This document shows positions 1 through 9,551 of a stretch of 64,000 nucleotides of DNA, piece after piece; the stretch's first letter is position 1, and every line of letters begins with the position of its first letter. Under the pieces are notes generated by a model that saw only the letters and a list, made by a program, of their open reading frames with translations, was not told the DNA's origin and searched no databases. The position numbers were made by a program, and so were the translations under genes. The DNA lies in NCBI GenBank assembly GCA_021396245.1, contig WNYE01000008.1:62001-126000 (forward strand). Reading direction: 5' to 3'. This DNA is from Sporothrix humicola (Eukaryota; Ascomycota; Sordariomycetes; Ophiostomatales; Ophiostomataceae).

Positions 1-2307
1 GGCTCCTTTCTCTCACTCACCAATGCGACCGTCAGTCTAATCCATCAGTCGGCCAATGATTACCTCACCGACAACTACAATGCGCGCCTGGGTTTGGCCA
101 GCATTGCACTGGGCCATGCAGAGATGGTCCGCCTGTGCCTGTCTGCCATGTCTGAGAGACTGCACAAAAATATGTACAACCTTCCAGACATGGGCCCCTA
201 TGATCGGTCCACCCCCGGCCCCGATCCCGACCCGCTTGCCGCCATACGATACGCCTGTGTCTACTGGATCGACCACGTCCACAATGCGGCAGGCCAGTCT
301 TCTAACACCAGTCACAAATATATCCCCGATACTGAGCTCATCCATTCATTCTTGCTCGACCACTTCCTACATTGGCTCGAAGCAATCTCGCTTTTGGAGA
401 AAATCCCCGACGGCCTGGCATCAGTCCGGGCCCTTCGGGATATTTTGCTTGTTTCGGATACATCCAACTTCGCCGGTTTTGTCCGTGATATGCTATCCTT
501 CATCATGTGGAACAGCTACTGTATTGAGTTGTCCCCTCTCCAGTCGTATGCATCTGCACTCTTGTTCAGCCCGAAAAACAGCAAGGTCCGGCGAAATTTC
601 GAGGCCAAACATGAGCTTGACTGGGTCAAAATAAAGCCCGCGGTTCAGGATGATTGGGAACCATATGTGCAGCTCAATGGCCACCGATCCATGATTCTAT
701 CAGCTGGGTTTTCGCCAGACGGAAAGCGGATTGTCTCTGGAAGCGTTGATCACACCGCAAAGATCTGGGACGTCTCTTCTGGGATGTGTATTTGTACATT
801 GTCTGGTCATACGCGAAATGTCGGCTTTGTTACCTTCTCAGTCCCCGATGGGAAGCTGGTTTTATCAGCTGAGGATAAGCATACCGTGATGGTGTGGGAC
901 GTGGCATCTGAAAAATGCATAAATGCGCTCGAAATTCCTCTAACCCGGAAATATGTGCAAACATCGTGCCACGCACTGTCCACGGCCTCTTCGGTCCAAG
1001 TCGCAACTGGTTTCACCGACGGAATCATCGAAATCAGAGATGTAATGTCGGGACAGACGCAGACAGTCATCGAAGCTTACAACAAGAAGGTCATCTCGCT
1101 TTCCTTTTCACTTGACGGACTACACCTGACCTCGACATTTCTTGACGGAACAAACATGCGCTTTGAAGTCGTGTCTGGTCTTTGTATTGAGACATGCTCA
1201 CAACCGCCTATAATCGAGAACACGGCTTTGTACTCGTCACCTAACGAAAACCATCCTGTCGCCAGGTGGGACGATGATATCATAAGGATTTGGGATGCAT
1301 CATCGGCACATCGCGCAGAAGTAGTCGGAAGGGCCACAAACGATATATTCACCATGGCTTTTTCTCCCAATGGAGCACAAGTGGCTGCAGGCTCAGTTGA
1401 TGGGACTGTGGCAATATGGGACACGCTGACCGGCGAGTGTCTCCAGGAGCTGAAAGAGCATTCCGGTATGATCACCACTGTCGCCTTCTTCCCGGATGGA
1501 CAGCGGCTGGCATCGTCATCTTATGACGGGACAGTGAAGCTGTGGAGCGTGACTTCAGGCATTTGTCTGCATACCTTGGACAACCATGGGAAAGTCGTTT
1601 CGGACGTCGCCATTCTTCTCGAGGGAAAGTACCTAGTTTCACTGTCGGTCGATGGGGTTGTTAAGATCCGGGATGCGGTCTCACTTGAGTGCAGAAACGA
1701 GTTATTCAATCTCCCACTTGACCTTGTCGTTTCGCCGGACGAAACAAGGTTGATGTGCATCACGGAAGGCAACAAAGTGGAGGTTTATGACGTGGTTACA
1801 GGTGAACGCACCCACAGGATTGATGACCACAAAGTTTTAAGCATGTCTCGAGCCTTCTCACCAGATGGGTCAAAACTGGCATTCCAATCAGACGATGAAG
1901 CCATCCAGGTCTGGGACTTGCTGTCGCATAAGCATATCCAGACACTGGAGGGCAATGACAGCATCATAAGCGACATCGCCTTCTCGCCAAATGGATCCTC
2001 GCTTGCATGTATTACGATTCGAAGTGTCTTGAAAGCATGGGATATCGAGTCAGGAAAATGCATCAGGGAAATCGACTTCTTCGATGGTGCGGCAATATCA
2101 ACTGTATTTCCACCTAAAGGTAGGATTGGTGCAAACGAGCCTGGCCAATTTTACGGCTTAAGCTGGAACGGAACTTGGGTCACAAAGGACGGCAAATCTT
2201 TGTTCTGGCTGCCATATCAATATCGATCTGGTGTGATGTATGCCGTCCATGGGGAGAGAATTGCAATTGGTGTAAATCCAGGGAAAGCATGGGTTCTCGA
2301 GGTCTAG
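1..2307 (+). CDS. NACHT-WD40 (NLR/STAND) protein, C-terminal part, 5' end outside window
   Basis: The reading frame is open from base 1, so the gene enters from the left; 768 codons are visible. Codons 11-22 carry the VSLIHQSANDYL-like motif that closes the NACHT helical region in fungal STAND proteins. An alpha-helical linker follows, then from about codon 225 some 11 WD40 units of about 42 residues (FSPDGKRIVSGS...KIWDV, VAFFPDGQRLASSS...KLWSV). The end matches the terminal blade of this family, with WVTKDG and LFWLPYQYRS. Proteins of this type act as intracellular NTP-dependent receptors in fungal nonself recognition; the beta-propeller is the sensor. The repeats differ clearly from one another, unlike the near-identical, fast-evolving repeats of Podospora HNWD genes. 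The N-terminal effector (HET, lipase, PNP or other) is not visible. It lies directly upstream of a HET-C2 homologue on the same strand. Family assignment is firm; role is inferred. Confidence 0.9.
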   Translation, partial: GSFLSLTNATVSLIHQSANDYLTDNYNARLGLASIALGHAEMVRLCLSAMSERLHKNMYNLPDMGPYDRSTPGPDPDPLAAIRYACVYWIDHVHNAAGQSSNTSHKYIPDTELIHSFLLDHFLHWLEAISLLEKIPDGLASVRALRDILLVSDTSNFAGFVRDMLSFIMWNSYCIELSPLQSYASALLFSPKNSKVRRNFEAKHELDWVKIKPAVQDDWEPYVQLNGHRSMILSAGFSPDGKRIVSGSVDHTAKIWDVSSGMCICTLSGHTRNVGFVTFSVPDGKLVLSAEDKHTVMVWDVASEKCINALEIPLTRKYVQTSCHALSTASSVQVATGFTDGIIEIRDVMSGQTQTVIEAYNKKVISLSFSLDGLHLTSTFLDGTNMRFEVVSGLCIETCSQPPIIENTALYSSPNENHPVARWDDDIIRIWDASSAHRAEVVGRATNDIFTMAFSPNGAQVAAGSVDGTVAIWDTLTGECLQELKEHSGMITTVAFFPDGQRLASSSYDGTVKLWSVTSGICLHTLDNHGKVVSDVAILLEGKYLVSLSVDGVVKIRDAVSLECRNELFNLPLDLVVSPDETRLMCITEGNKVEVYDVVTGERTHRIDDHKVLSMSRAFSPDGSKLAFQSDDEAIQVWDLLSHKHIQTLEGNDSIISDIAFSPNGSSLACITIRSVLKAWDIESGKCIREIDFFDGAAISTVFPPKGRIGANEPGQFYGLSWNGTWVTKDGKSLFWLPYQYRSGVMYAVHGERIAIGVNPGKAWVLEV

Positions 2308-2764
2308 TTATTTATCTGTAAACAGAACGGAATTGAAGCAAGGAAACAATGGAAGTCAAGTTGACATCAAAATGCAGGTCACGTGCTAGCATCGAAATCA
2401 GATGAAGTAAAACCCACAATGCCATTGTCCCTCGGCCAATGAGCTTACCTCTTCCCCCCACCCCTCGATCCCCTTTTCTTAGCTGGTACTATTTACCCCT
2501 TTTGGAACCGCACGCTAAGAGAAGAGGCCCTGTCCAAAAGGCCCGCCGCCTCGTGTCAGACCGAAAGCTGTCTTGTTTTCTTGACCGCCTCAATACGACA
2601 CACGACAACTACCCCTCTGACGAACTACCCATAGTTTCTGTTCCGTCTTCAGCTCAACTCCCCTTCCATCTACGCAGCTGCATCTATTTTCTCGTTCTTT
2701 CTATCCTACGCGATTGACACATTGATCCTCGACTTCAATCCCTTCCTACCCCGTTCCTCACACA
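2308..2764 (+). promoter_or_regulatory. Intergenic region and promoter of the HET-C2 homologue
   Basis: This 457-bp gap holds the 3' end of the NACHT-WD40 gene and the promoter of the next gene. A CCAAT box lies at 2436-2440, followed by a C-rich/pyrimidine stretch (about 2446-2475), typical of fungal promoters. A 92-codon open frame at 2439-2717 has no recognisable content and is probably leader sequence. Confidence 0.5.
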
Positions 2765-3522
2765 ATGGCCGCTGCCGATACGCCCGTGAGCGTCACCTTT
2801 GTTGACACGCTCAAGAAGTCCTTTGTTGACGTCCCTATCGACGCCGACCAGAAGATTGACACGGACACTTTCCTGGAGGCAACGGAGTCCCTGGTTACCA
2901 TTTTTGGTACGTGAAACAAAAGAGCGTCGCCCGCCTTCTCGGCCAATGAGGCGGCGCTTGAGGGCATTACATGGAAAAGGAGCCTTCATCTTGGGAGTGC
3001 CGTTGAAAAGCCAAAGAAGGACAGTCAAATCGCTAACATTGGCCAACAGACATTCTCGGCCCCACTGCTTTCAAGCTCGTCAAGGATGACATGCTCGGCA
3101 ATGTCGCCAAGCTCCGCAAGCGCCAGCTGGAAGCTCCCGGCGACTCAGCAACGCTCCAGGAACTGGTGATCAACGAGCTCAAGACCAAGAAGCACAATGC
3201 CACTGAGGGCCTGCTATGGCTCTTCCGCGGCCTTCAGTTCATGTACGAAGCACTGTCTCGCAACATCAAGTCCGAGTCGGAGGAGTTGAGCGTGTCCTTC
3301 AATGAGGCGTACACCGACACTCTGAGCAAATTCCACAACTTCTTGGCCCGGGGTGGCTTCAAGATTGCCATGTCTGCTTGCCCGTACCGCAAAGACTTCT
3401 ACGCCAAGCTGTCGCCAGACTTCACTGTGCTGAAAGTGAAGCTCGAGGCGTGGCTAGCGGCCCTGGGGAACATCGTCACTATTCTCAAGGCTTTCCTCGC
3501 CAGCAAGGAGGCCAAGTGGTAA
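2765..3522 (+). CDS. Glycolipid transfer protein, HET-C2 type
   Basis: Two exons, 2765-2906 and 3050-3522, give 204 residues, close to Podospora HET-C2 (208). The 143-nt intron has a GTACGT donor and CAACAG acceptor and joins TIF to DILG in frame. It carries the GLTP fold signature: D61, N65 and K68 in DDMLGNVAKL (sugar headgroup contacts), W104 in GLLWLFRGLQ (sphingoid base stacking) and H143 in KFHNFLARGG, followed by ACPYRKDFY. These correspond to the D-N-K-W-H binding set of human GLTP. The protein should move glycosphingolipids between membranes in the cytosol. In Podospora the het-c alleles of this family trigger incompatibility with HET-D and HET-E NACHT-WD40 receptors, so the neighbour upstream is notable. 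Whether this copy has an allorecognition role is inference. Confidence 0.95.
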
Positions 3523-4687
3523 TGGCGCTTCGAAAGACGAGACGGTGGGAGATAATTGAGTATCGTATATGATGAGCAACTGCAACAACATTCCTACCTA
3601 CGATTTTGAAGCCGCCAAAGCACATTGGATGTGTCATTTGGCAGCGCTTTCTTTGGGAAGACATACGGACACGCATCAGGATAACACAGGTGCCAAGCAA
3701 TTGACGGCAACGGATGCCGACCATTTCTCCGCAACCTCCCGAGCGATTGATGCATCGGCCAGCATTTTGCCCTTTTAGCATACATGCCCACGTATATATT
3801 AAATACAACAAACAAGACCATTCTTAACATCATCATTCTGCTTCATTCCACACAAATTCGAACGCAATTGCTGCAGATCCGTTCCGGCTTTGGTTCCCGC
3901 AGTGTTACACCACCGGTGGACCCCATTATGTCCCTCACCAAGGCCGTCCTCCGCGCGGTGCCTGTGCATTTCCCGTGCAGCCGCTCATTCACTCCCCGGC
4001 CGTTTTTATGGGGCAATGCATCTGCCGTATTTTGGTTAGCAACGCGAAAGACGGGACTGGCACAAGTTCCTAGCAGAGTCTGAACCGAGCAGTAAGTAAT
4101 TTTGCATTTTGACTCTAACCCATTCCTGTCTACCGCCTCTAGGTTTTGTTTCTTTTATGCACAGCCCATTGTGCGTATTGCACATTGCATAGCATCGCCG
4201 CCCTGGAAACAGAGCTTGAGGTGCGCTGATTCGCTCCTTCCATCCCATATTCTCGTCGCGTCCGCACCTTCCCTTTCATCCCGTCTTTACGTCCCGCCCC
4301 TGAGTCTAGACCGGTGGGAAAGTGCATGCTTGGTACTAATGCCCTTTTCCCGGGACAGGAGGAAAGCGCAGAAACGCCCACCATGCAGCATACGAGGAGG
4401 AAGGTGCAGCCAGAAAGCCCAACCGACATTGTGAGGCCATTTTGCCGTGCTGCTGTCCGAAGGCGAAGTCGCGGTCAGCTTACCGGGTCAAATCACAGCG
4501 CTCAATCGACTGCATCCAATGGCGACATCATGAGATATTCGAAGAGGGGAAGCTCCGGTCTTTGGACATAAAAGGTGGGCGGGCTTCCTCATTCCTACGT
4601 CGAAACAGCCTTATCCGTCCCAAGGCTGACTTCCCAGAACCGAAGAGATCACCACGCATCATCCTTCCCTTCTACCATCATTCCAAC
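3523..4687. other. Intergenic, 3' region of HET-C2 and promoter of TRI14-like gene
   Basis: No supported gene in 1165 bp. Short frames here (for example at 3784-4083 and 4102-4434) show no domain or codon bias. A TATA-like CATAAAAGG at 4567-4575 lies about 120 bp before the next start codon, a plausible core promoter. Confidence 0.5.
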
Positions 4688-5935
4688 ATGCATCTCTCCA
4701 AGGCATTTGTAGCCACTCTTGGGACGAGCTCCCTGTGGACGACAGCCCTCTCGGCTGCCACGCCAGTCCCAAACACCTGGTCGACGGCTCTCGCAAAACG
4801 GCACCAAAGAAACAAGCAGGACGATTGCCCAGAGGTCAACCACGGAAGCTTCATCATCAACCAGTATCAGCTATACCCCGAGAACGCAGACTGGGATGAG
4901 GACGCTTGCCTCGTGTATTTCGGGTAAGTTTACAATTTTCCCATTTTTGTACCAGTCCTTGAACTGAGGTTCGCATGCTAATGACCCAGCTCTCTTTGGA
5001 ATGCCTCTGTTGCAATCTACGATCCGTACATTGACGACTTCATCACGACCCTCGAGTTTGACAACATCACCCACACGGGTACCGAACATATCGGTGGTGT
5101 TGCCTGGGACCGTTTTACCGGCCTCATCACGATTCTCGTCGATTCAGCCGCTCCCTGGGCCACAGCTGGCGCTGACGTCTCTGGCACAAACTTGATCATC
5201 AAATGGGATCCCAACACCCAGCAGAGACTCTGGACCGTCAACCTGACCGAGACGACGCAGGGCAAGTACGGTGCTTTCCAGGACATTGAGACGGACAAGC
5301 GCGGCTACACGTACGTTGTCGGCACATTCCCAGGATCGATCCTCCGCATCAACGCCAACGGCACAGAGGTCATTCCCTGGTATGGGCCGCTGCAGACGGC
5401 CAACACCACCATCCCGGGTCTCGGCGGGCTGGTCGCTCTGGGGCCCGAGGGTAACTTGCTGCTAGCCAACGACGCAGGCAACGGCAGTATCTATCGTCTC
5501 GACACGCGGGATGCACTTGCGCCGCGCACGCTGACACAAGTGCCCCTCCGCCCGGATATTCGTTTCAACGATACAGACGCCATCTACGCGCCGCCGCTGT
5601 TCAACGGCACCGTGCTGCTGGTGGCTAGCCATGCGTCGGGCATCCAAGTGTTGGCGTCACGCGATGGCAGCTGGACATCGGCCGAGCACTTGGGCACAAT
5701 TCCCAACCCGCCGAAGAATGCGCCGGCTGATGTTGCCAATGCCACCGCAGGGTCAACTGTGACTGCGGCAGTGCAAATCGGGCCCAACGCTGTGTACATT
5801 ATCGACGATTGGATGGCGGACCCGTGGGTCACTGGCCAAGTGGCCGGCAACCGGTCGCTGTTCCCCATGCCCGAGATTACGGCGCAGATTAAGACGTTCC
5901 TCAGGCTGCGTTCGGGCACGGCGGGAAGCAAATAA
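4688..5935 (+). CDS. TRI14-like secreted six-bladed beta-propeller protein
   Basis: Exons 4688-4923 and 4990-5935 (66-nt intron, GTAAGT/CCCAG) encode 393 residues. Residues 1 to about 24 look like a signal peptide, followed by a KR site that could be processed. The mature part has the family landmarks: YQLYPENADWDED, SLWNASVAIYDPYIDD, HIGGVAWDRFTG, DVSGTNLIIKWD, YGAFQDIETDKRGYTYVVGT-type repeat, and FPGSILRIN. These resemble Fusarium TRI14 and its many homologues, which fall in the SMP-30/gluconolactonase-like propeller fold. TRI14 sits in trichothecene clusters and matters for virulence, but its biochemistry is not known. No other trichothecene gene is present here, so this is best read as a stand-alone paralogue of the family, not as evidence of trichothecene production. 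Several NxT/NxS sequons fit secretion. Confidence 0.85.
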
Positions 5936-6569
5936 AGAAAGCCCAACAACGGTGACGTCGTATTTTCGTCACCGACATCTCATGAACGCTGGCCCCGGAT
6001 GAACAACCTCCACTAGGAGGCACGACCAGGACTTTCCCGCTTCAGTTTACTCAATACTACCGAAAAGTCTCTCATTTTCCCATACATTTTTATTTAGGAA
6101 TTTTTGCTTCTCTTTCTCTCCATAGTCTCGCGTTAATCTACGGGTGATTGCCGTGACCCGCCGCCCTCCCAACTAGGCAATATATGTTTTCTCCTTTTTA
6201 TCCGGGAAACACCCAACATCAATGATTGGTTGCTTTCGTATCGTGTACATCCCCCACAATCTGGGGTTTACTCTATTGATTTGAGTTCTTTTAGCTTCTA
6301 CCCTCCTATTTTCGTTGCTTTCTTCTCCTACCAAGGAAAAGGCCGCATGACACGGGTCATGAGGATGGCATTTCGTTACCGTTCCCGTTTATGTTGTATA
6401 TTTCGTGGAAATACGTATTAGTGGGCAACAGATTTCTCGTCCTCATAAGAGTATGTCTCCCTCCCAACTCTTCATATTTTAGCCAAGACTTTGTCGTTAT
6501 TATTCACAGCGTCATATTGTTTTCTTTTTCTTTGTTCACTTTTCTTCCTTTTCCATCATAGTCGACATC
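5936..6569. other. Intergenic, promoter of the LPMO gene
   Basis: 634 bp without a gene. The last 250 bp before the start codon are rich in T and C (TTTTCTTTTTC-type runs at about 6520-6560), as in other fungal leaders. Two CreA-type motifs are listed separately. Confidence 0.5.
6252..6266. promoter_or_regulatory. Paired CreA-type (SYGGRG) motifs upstream of LPMO
   Basis: CCCCAC (6252-6257, minus-strand GTGGGG) and CTGGGG (6261-6266) form an inverted pair three bases apart, about 300 bp before the LPMO start. Both fit the SYGGRG consensus of the carbon catabolite repressor CreA/CRE1, which commonly represses plant-cell-wall-degrading genes. Such hexamers are frequent by chance, so only the pairing and position give weight. 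Confidence 0.35.
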
Positions 6570-7367
6570 ATGAAGTTCTCTGCGGTCCTCTTCGCGGCAG
6601 TCGCCAACGCGGCTCCTCACTGTGCGTTCAGCTTCAACAAATAAAACGTCCCGGCTTTCTCCCATACTGACCATCTCCAGACACCTTCCCTCACATCCAG
6701 GGCACTGCTGACTGGCAGACCGTTCGCGTCACCGCCAACCACTACAGCAACGGACCTGTCACCGATGTCACATCCGAGGCCATCCGCTGCTACCAGTTGA
6801 CCCCTGGCGGCGGCGGCAGCACCACGTCTTCGTCTGTTAAGGCCGGCGGCAGCGTTACCTGGTCCGCCAACCCCAACATCTACCACCCGGGTGCACTTTC
6901 CGCCTACATGGCCAAGGTCCCCGCGGGCCAGACCATTTCGGGCTGGGACGGCTCCGGCGCCGTCTGGTTCAAGATCTACCAGGACATGCCCACTGTTTCG
7001 GGCGGCCAAATGTCGTGGCCATCTCAGAGTGCGTCTTCACCATATGTCTGTTCCTCTTGATATTGTTCACTAACACAAGACAGACAAAGCTAGCGTCAGC
7101 TTCACGGTGCCCTCATGCATTGAGAGCGGCGACTACCTGTTCCGCATTGAACACGTCGCGCTGCACTCGGCATCCAAGGCCGGCGGCGCGCAATTTTACA
7201 TTTCGTGCGCACAGCTCAGCGTGTCCGGCGGCGGCAGCAAGAAACCCACCGACTTGGTGTCGTTCCCCGGTGCTTACAAGGCAACCGACCCCGGCATCAT
7301 GCTCAACATCTACGGAAACGCCGGCAAGCCGTACACCCCTGCCGGCCCGGCTGTGTTTACTTGTTAA
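6570..7367 (+). CDS. AA9 lytic polysaccharide monooxygenase (formerly GH61)
   Basis: Three exons, 6570-6621, 6681-7028 and 7084-7367, encode 227 residues; introns are 59 and 55 nt. Residues 1-16 are a signal peptide; cleavage after AAP leaves H17 as the mature N-terminal histidine, required for the copper histidine brace. The second copper histidine is H86 in NIYHPGALSAYM, and the axial tyrosine is Y172 in GAQFYISCAQL; H161 and Q170 fill the usual second-sphere places. Cysteines C54 and C175 are the likely conserved disulfide. The enzyme should be secreted and cleave cellulose or other beta-1,4-glucans oxidatively, using Cu with H2O2 or O2. It is a catalytic domain only: there is no linker or CBM1 after residue 227. 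All active-site residues are intact. Confidence 0.95.
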
Positions 7368-8170
7368 GGGGGAAGTAGTAAATAGTCTCGGCGGCATGCA
7401 TTTGATGGGCTGATAACATACTCTGGACACAGCTTAGTTTTTCTTATTTTTCAAGAGATACATTGTTAAGCTTTTCTATTTTCAGTTGGGAGTAGTTGTC
7501 GTCCAGCTTCTTTTCGTGCCAAATCCAACCATTCACAGGCACAGGTGGTGGGCCTGAACAGACTTGATACCGTCGTCCAGAAATCAAGGTATATTTTGCT
7601 GTCATGAACAAAGGCCTGTTCACCCAAGTGCGCTGGTTGTCAAACAGCCCAGTGCTGCAGGGTCTCGACTGCCCAAGCACCCGGTAGCATTGTCGACGTC
7701 GGATGGTATGTGTACAAGTGACGATATCACAACTAGCGAGACGGATGTTTCCGTAAATAGTCCACTCACGAGCTTTCCCAGATCTCAGCTGAGCCTCGGC
7801 GACGGCGATGGTCAGCTTCAAAGTCGTATTTGGAAACACAGTGATGTGTAGCCCTTCGCACTGTCTTCGCTAATATGACCAAGACGAGGTTACTCCGTGC
7901 TAGTACAGTGTGAGGCAGCATAACGCTTTGTTTGAACATAACGCTTGGAATGCTTAGTGTGATCCTTCGAGCCAGGCGACGGAGGAGGAATCAATCAGCA
8001 AGAACTTAAGAGGGACAGCAATTGCTTTTCTTCGTCGCGCTCACTTCTTTGCTCTTCAGTCTCAATTAACTTCAAACTTCAGCCTCACTTCATATTACGA
8101 CCTGAGACTCGACAGACAGCACGTTCTGCACCCTTCTGCACTCACTTTGCTGCCCACCGCCACTCCCGCA
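7368..8170. other. Intergenic between LPMO and DUF1304 gene
   Basis: About 800 bp. A 131-codon minus-strand frame (7444-7839) lacks an ATG start and any domain and was not accepted as a gene. The last 100 bp before 8171 are C/T-rich and serve as leader of the DUF1304 gene. Confidence 0.45.
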
Positions 8171-8539
8171 ATGGCCTTCTCCATCGCCTCCGCCCTGTCG
8201 GCCCTCGTCGGCGTCGAGCACGTCTACATTCTCGTGCTCGAAATGTTCCTGTGGACCACGCCCCGCGGCCGCAAGACGTTCAAGCTGACGCCCGAGTTTG
8301 CGCAGCAAAGCCGCCCGCTCGCCGCCAACATGGGCCTCTACAACGGCTTCCTGGCCGCCGGCATGTTCTGGGGCCTGCTGCACCCGGACCCGGCCTTTGG
8401 CCGCCAGATCCGCCTCTTCTTCCAGAGCTGCATCACTGTCGCCGCCGTCTTTGGCGGTGCCACGTCAAGCAAACGCATTCTGTATGTGCAGGGCATTCCT
8501 GCGGTGACCTCGCTGGCGGCGACGCTATTGCGGATCTAA
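8171..8539 (+). CDS. DUF1304 small membrane protein
   Basis: A single-exon gene of 122 residues starting at the first ATG. The sequence has the DUF1304 layout: an N-terminal helix with VGVEHVYILVLEMFLW, then RPLAANMGLYNGFLAAGMFWGLLH, a third helix QIRLFFQSCITVAAVFGGAT, and a final hydrophobic segment GIPAVTSLAATLL, four predicted membrane helices in all. The length is usual for the family, which is widespread in bacteria and fungi and has no known function. It stands alone between two unrelated genes, so context does not suggest a role. Confidence 0.88.
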   Translation: MAFSIASALSALVGVEHVYILVLEMFLWTTPRGRKTFKLTPEFAQQSRPLAANMGLYNGFLAAGMFWGLLHPDPAFGRQIRLFFQSCITVAAVFGGATSSKRILYVQGIPAVTSLAATLLRI

Positions 8540-9551
8540 AGAAGGTATGCCATGGGAGACCACGCTGGTCTTGATATGTTCGAGTCCGTTTTCCTCTCAA
8601 AGGCCGAGAAACGCCCAAGACGGGCGGGTGCGGCCCTACGATGTCGCGTCGGACCATGGAGTAAAGGAGATGTTTGTTCCAGCGCGGCAAGTTTCCACAT
8701 CTCTCGGCGATGGGTGCCGCGGCGTCTGCTGGAAGCAGGAGAGATAGCGATAGGAACGGCACAAGTATTCTGGCAGGGAAACTGATGTTTTCGACGGCTG
8801 CTGAGGGATTCACTCAACTAGAGCTGAGCAAAAGTTTACTAAAGACGATGTCAAGTACATAAAAGAGCCCAACTGTATTATTATTGTTAGAAAGACTTGA
8901 AACAACATTTTAAATGTTGTTTTTTTCTGCATAGTATCAATATTATTCACGGAAACTAACAAACCTTAAATCTTATTCGTTATTTTCACTCTTACATCTC
9001 CGTCTGAGCGTTTCAGTCAGAACAACACACCTCGATTTCATATTTTATTTTACCTAGTAAAAAATGCATCGTTAACTACATAGTTTTCAATGAACATTAA
9101 TCATAACGTTCATAGTTTTGTTCATTAACCACATAAAATGAGCGATGTCGTCCGCAGTCCGCAGTTGTCTTGGTATGAACCATGTGAACAACAACCATAC
9201 CCCTTTGTTCTCGTCAACAATGCCTTTGTCTTTATTGGCGCGACAATACCTCCAGCACTGGTGTCTCTATTTCCAAAATATATTATCACACAGGATTTTT
9301 GTTCAATGTGAACTGTAAATCGCATCTCACACATGAACATCACCGCTTCGTTGCACCCATGAACAGAACACGCAACAACGAAAAGATATAAAACTAAGCA
9401 TCATGTTTGCCCTCAGAATCATTTTATTTTCCTTTCCCTCAATCTCATCAACCAAATCCAACACTCCACAGCCTTCACAGAGTAGAAACACACGAGCAAC
9501 AGAAATAACAAGCAATCTGATCCATCAAATCGCCTTCTTACTACCGCAATC
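8540..9551. other. Intergenic, AT-rich
   Basis: About 1 kb without a gene. From about 8860 to 9130 the sequence is AT-rich with short repeated words (CATAGTTTT, GTTCATTAAC-like) in both orientations. Nothing recognisable as a transposon. Confidence 0.45.
8903..8919. repeat. Perfect short inverted repeat
   Basis: CAACATTT and AAATGTTG flank a single T, an 8-bp-arm palindrome in an AT-rich 3' region downstream of the DUF1304 gene. It could form a hairpin in the transcript; no function is known. Confidence 0.6.

Noticed and set aside
4688..7367. TRI14-like plus neighbouring secreted gene as a secondary-metabolite cluster
   Set aside because: No synthase, P450, transporter or pathway regulator lies beside them; an LPMO is not a metabolite gene.
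7444..7839. 131-codon minus-strand frame between LPMO and DUF1304 genes
   Set aside because: It begins at GTG, not ATG, has no domain, signal peptide or clear splice partner, and AT/GC use unlike the neighbours.
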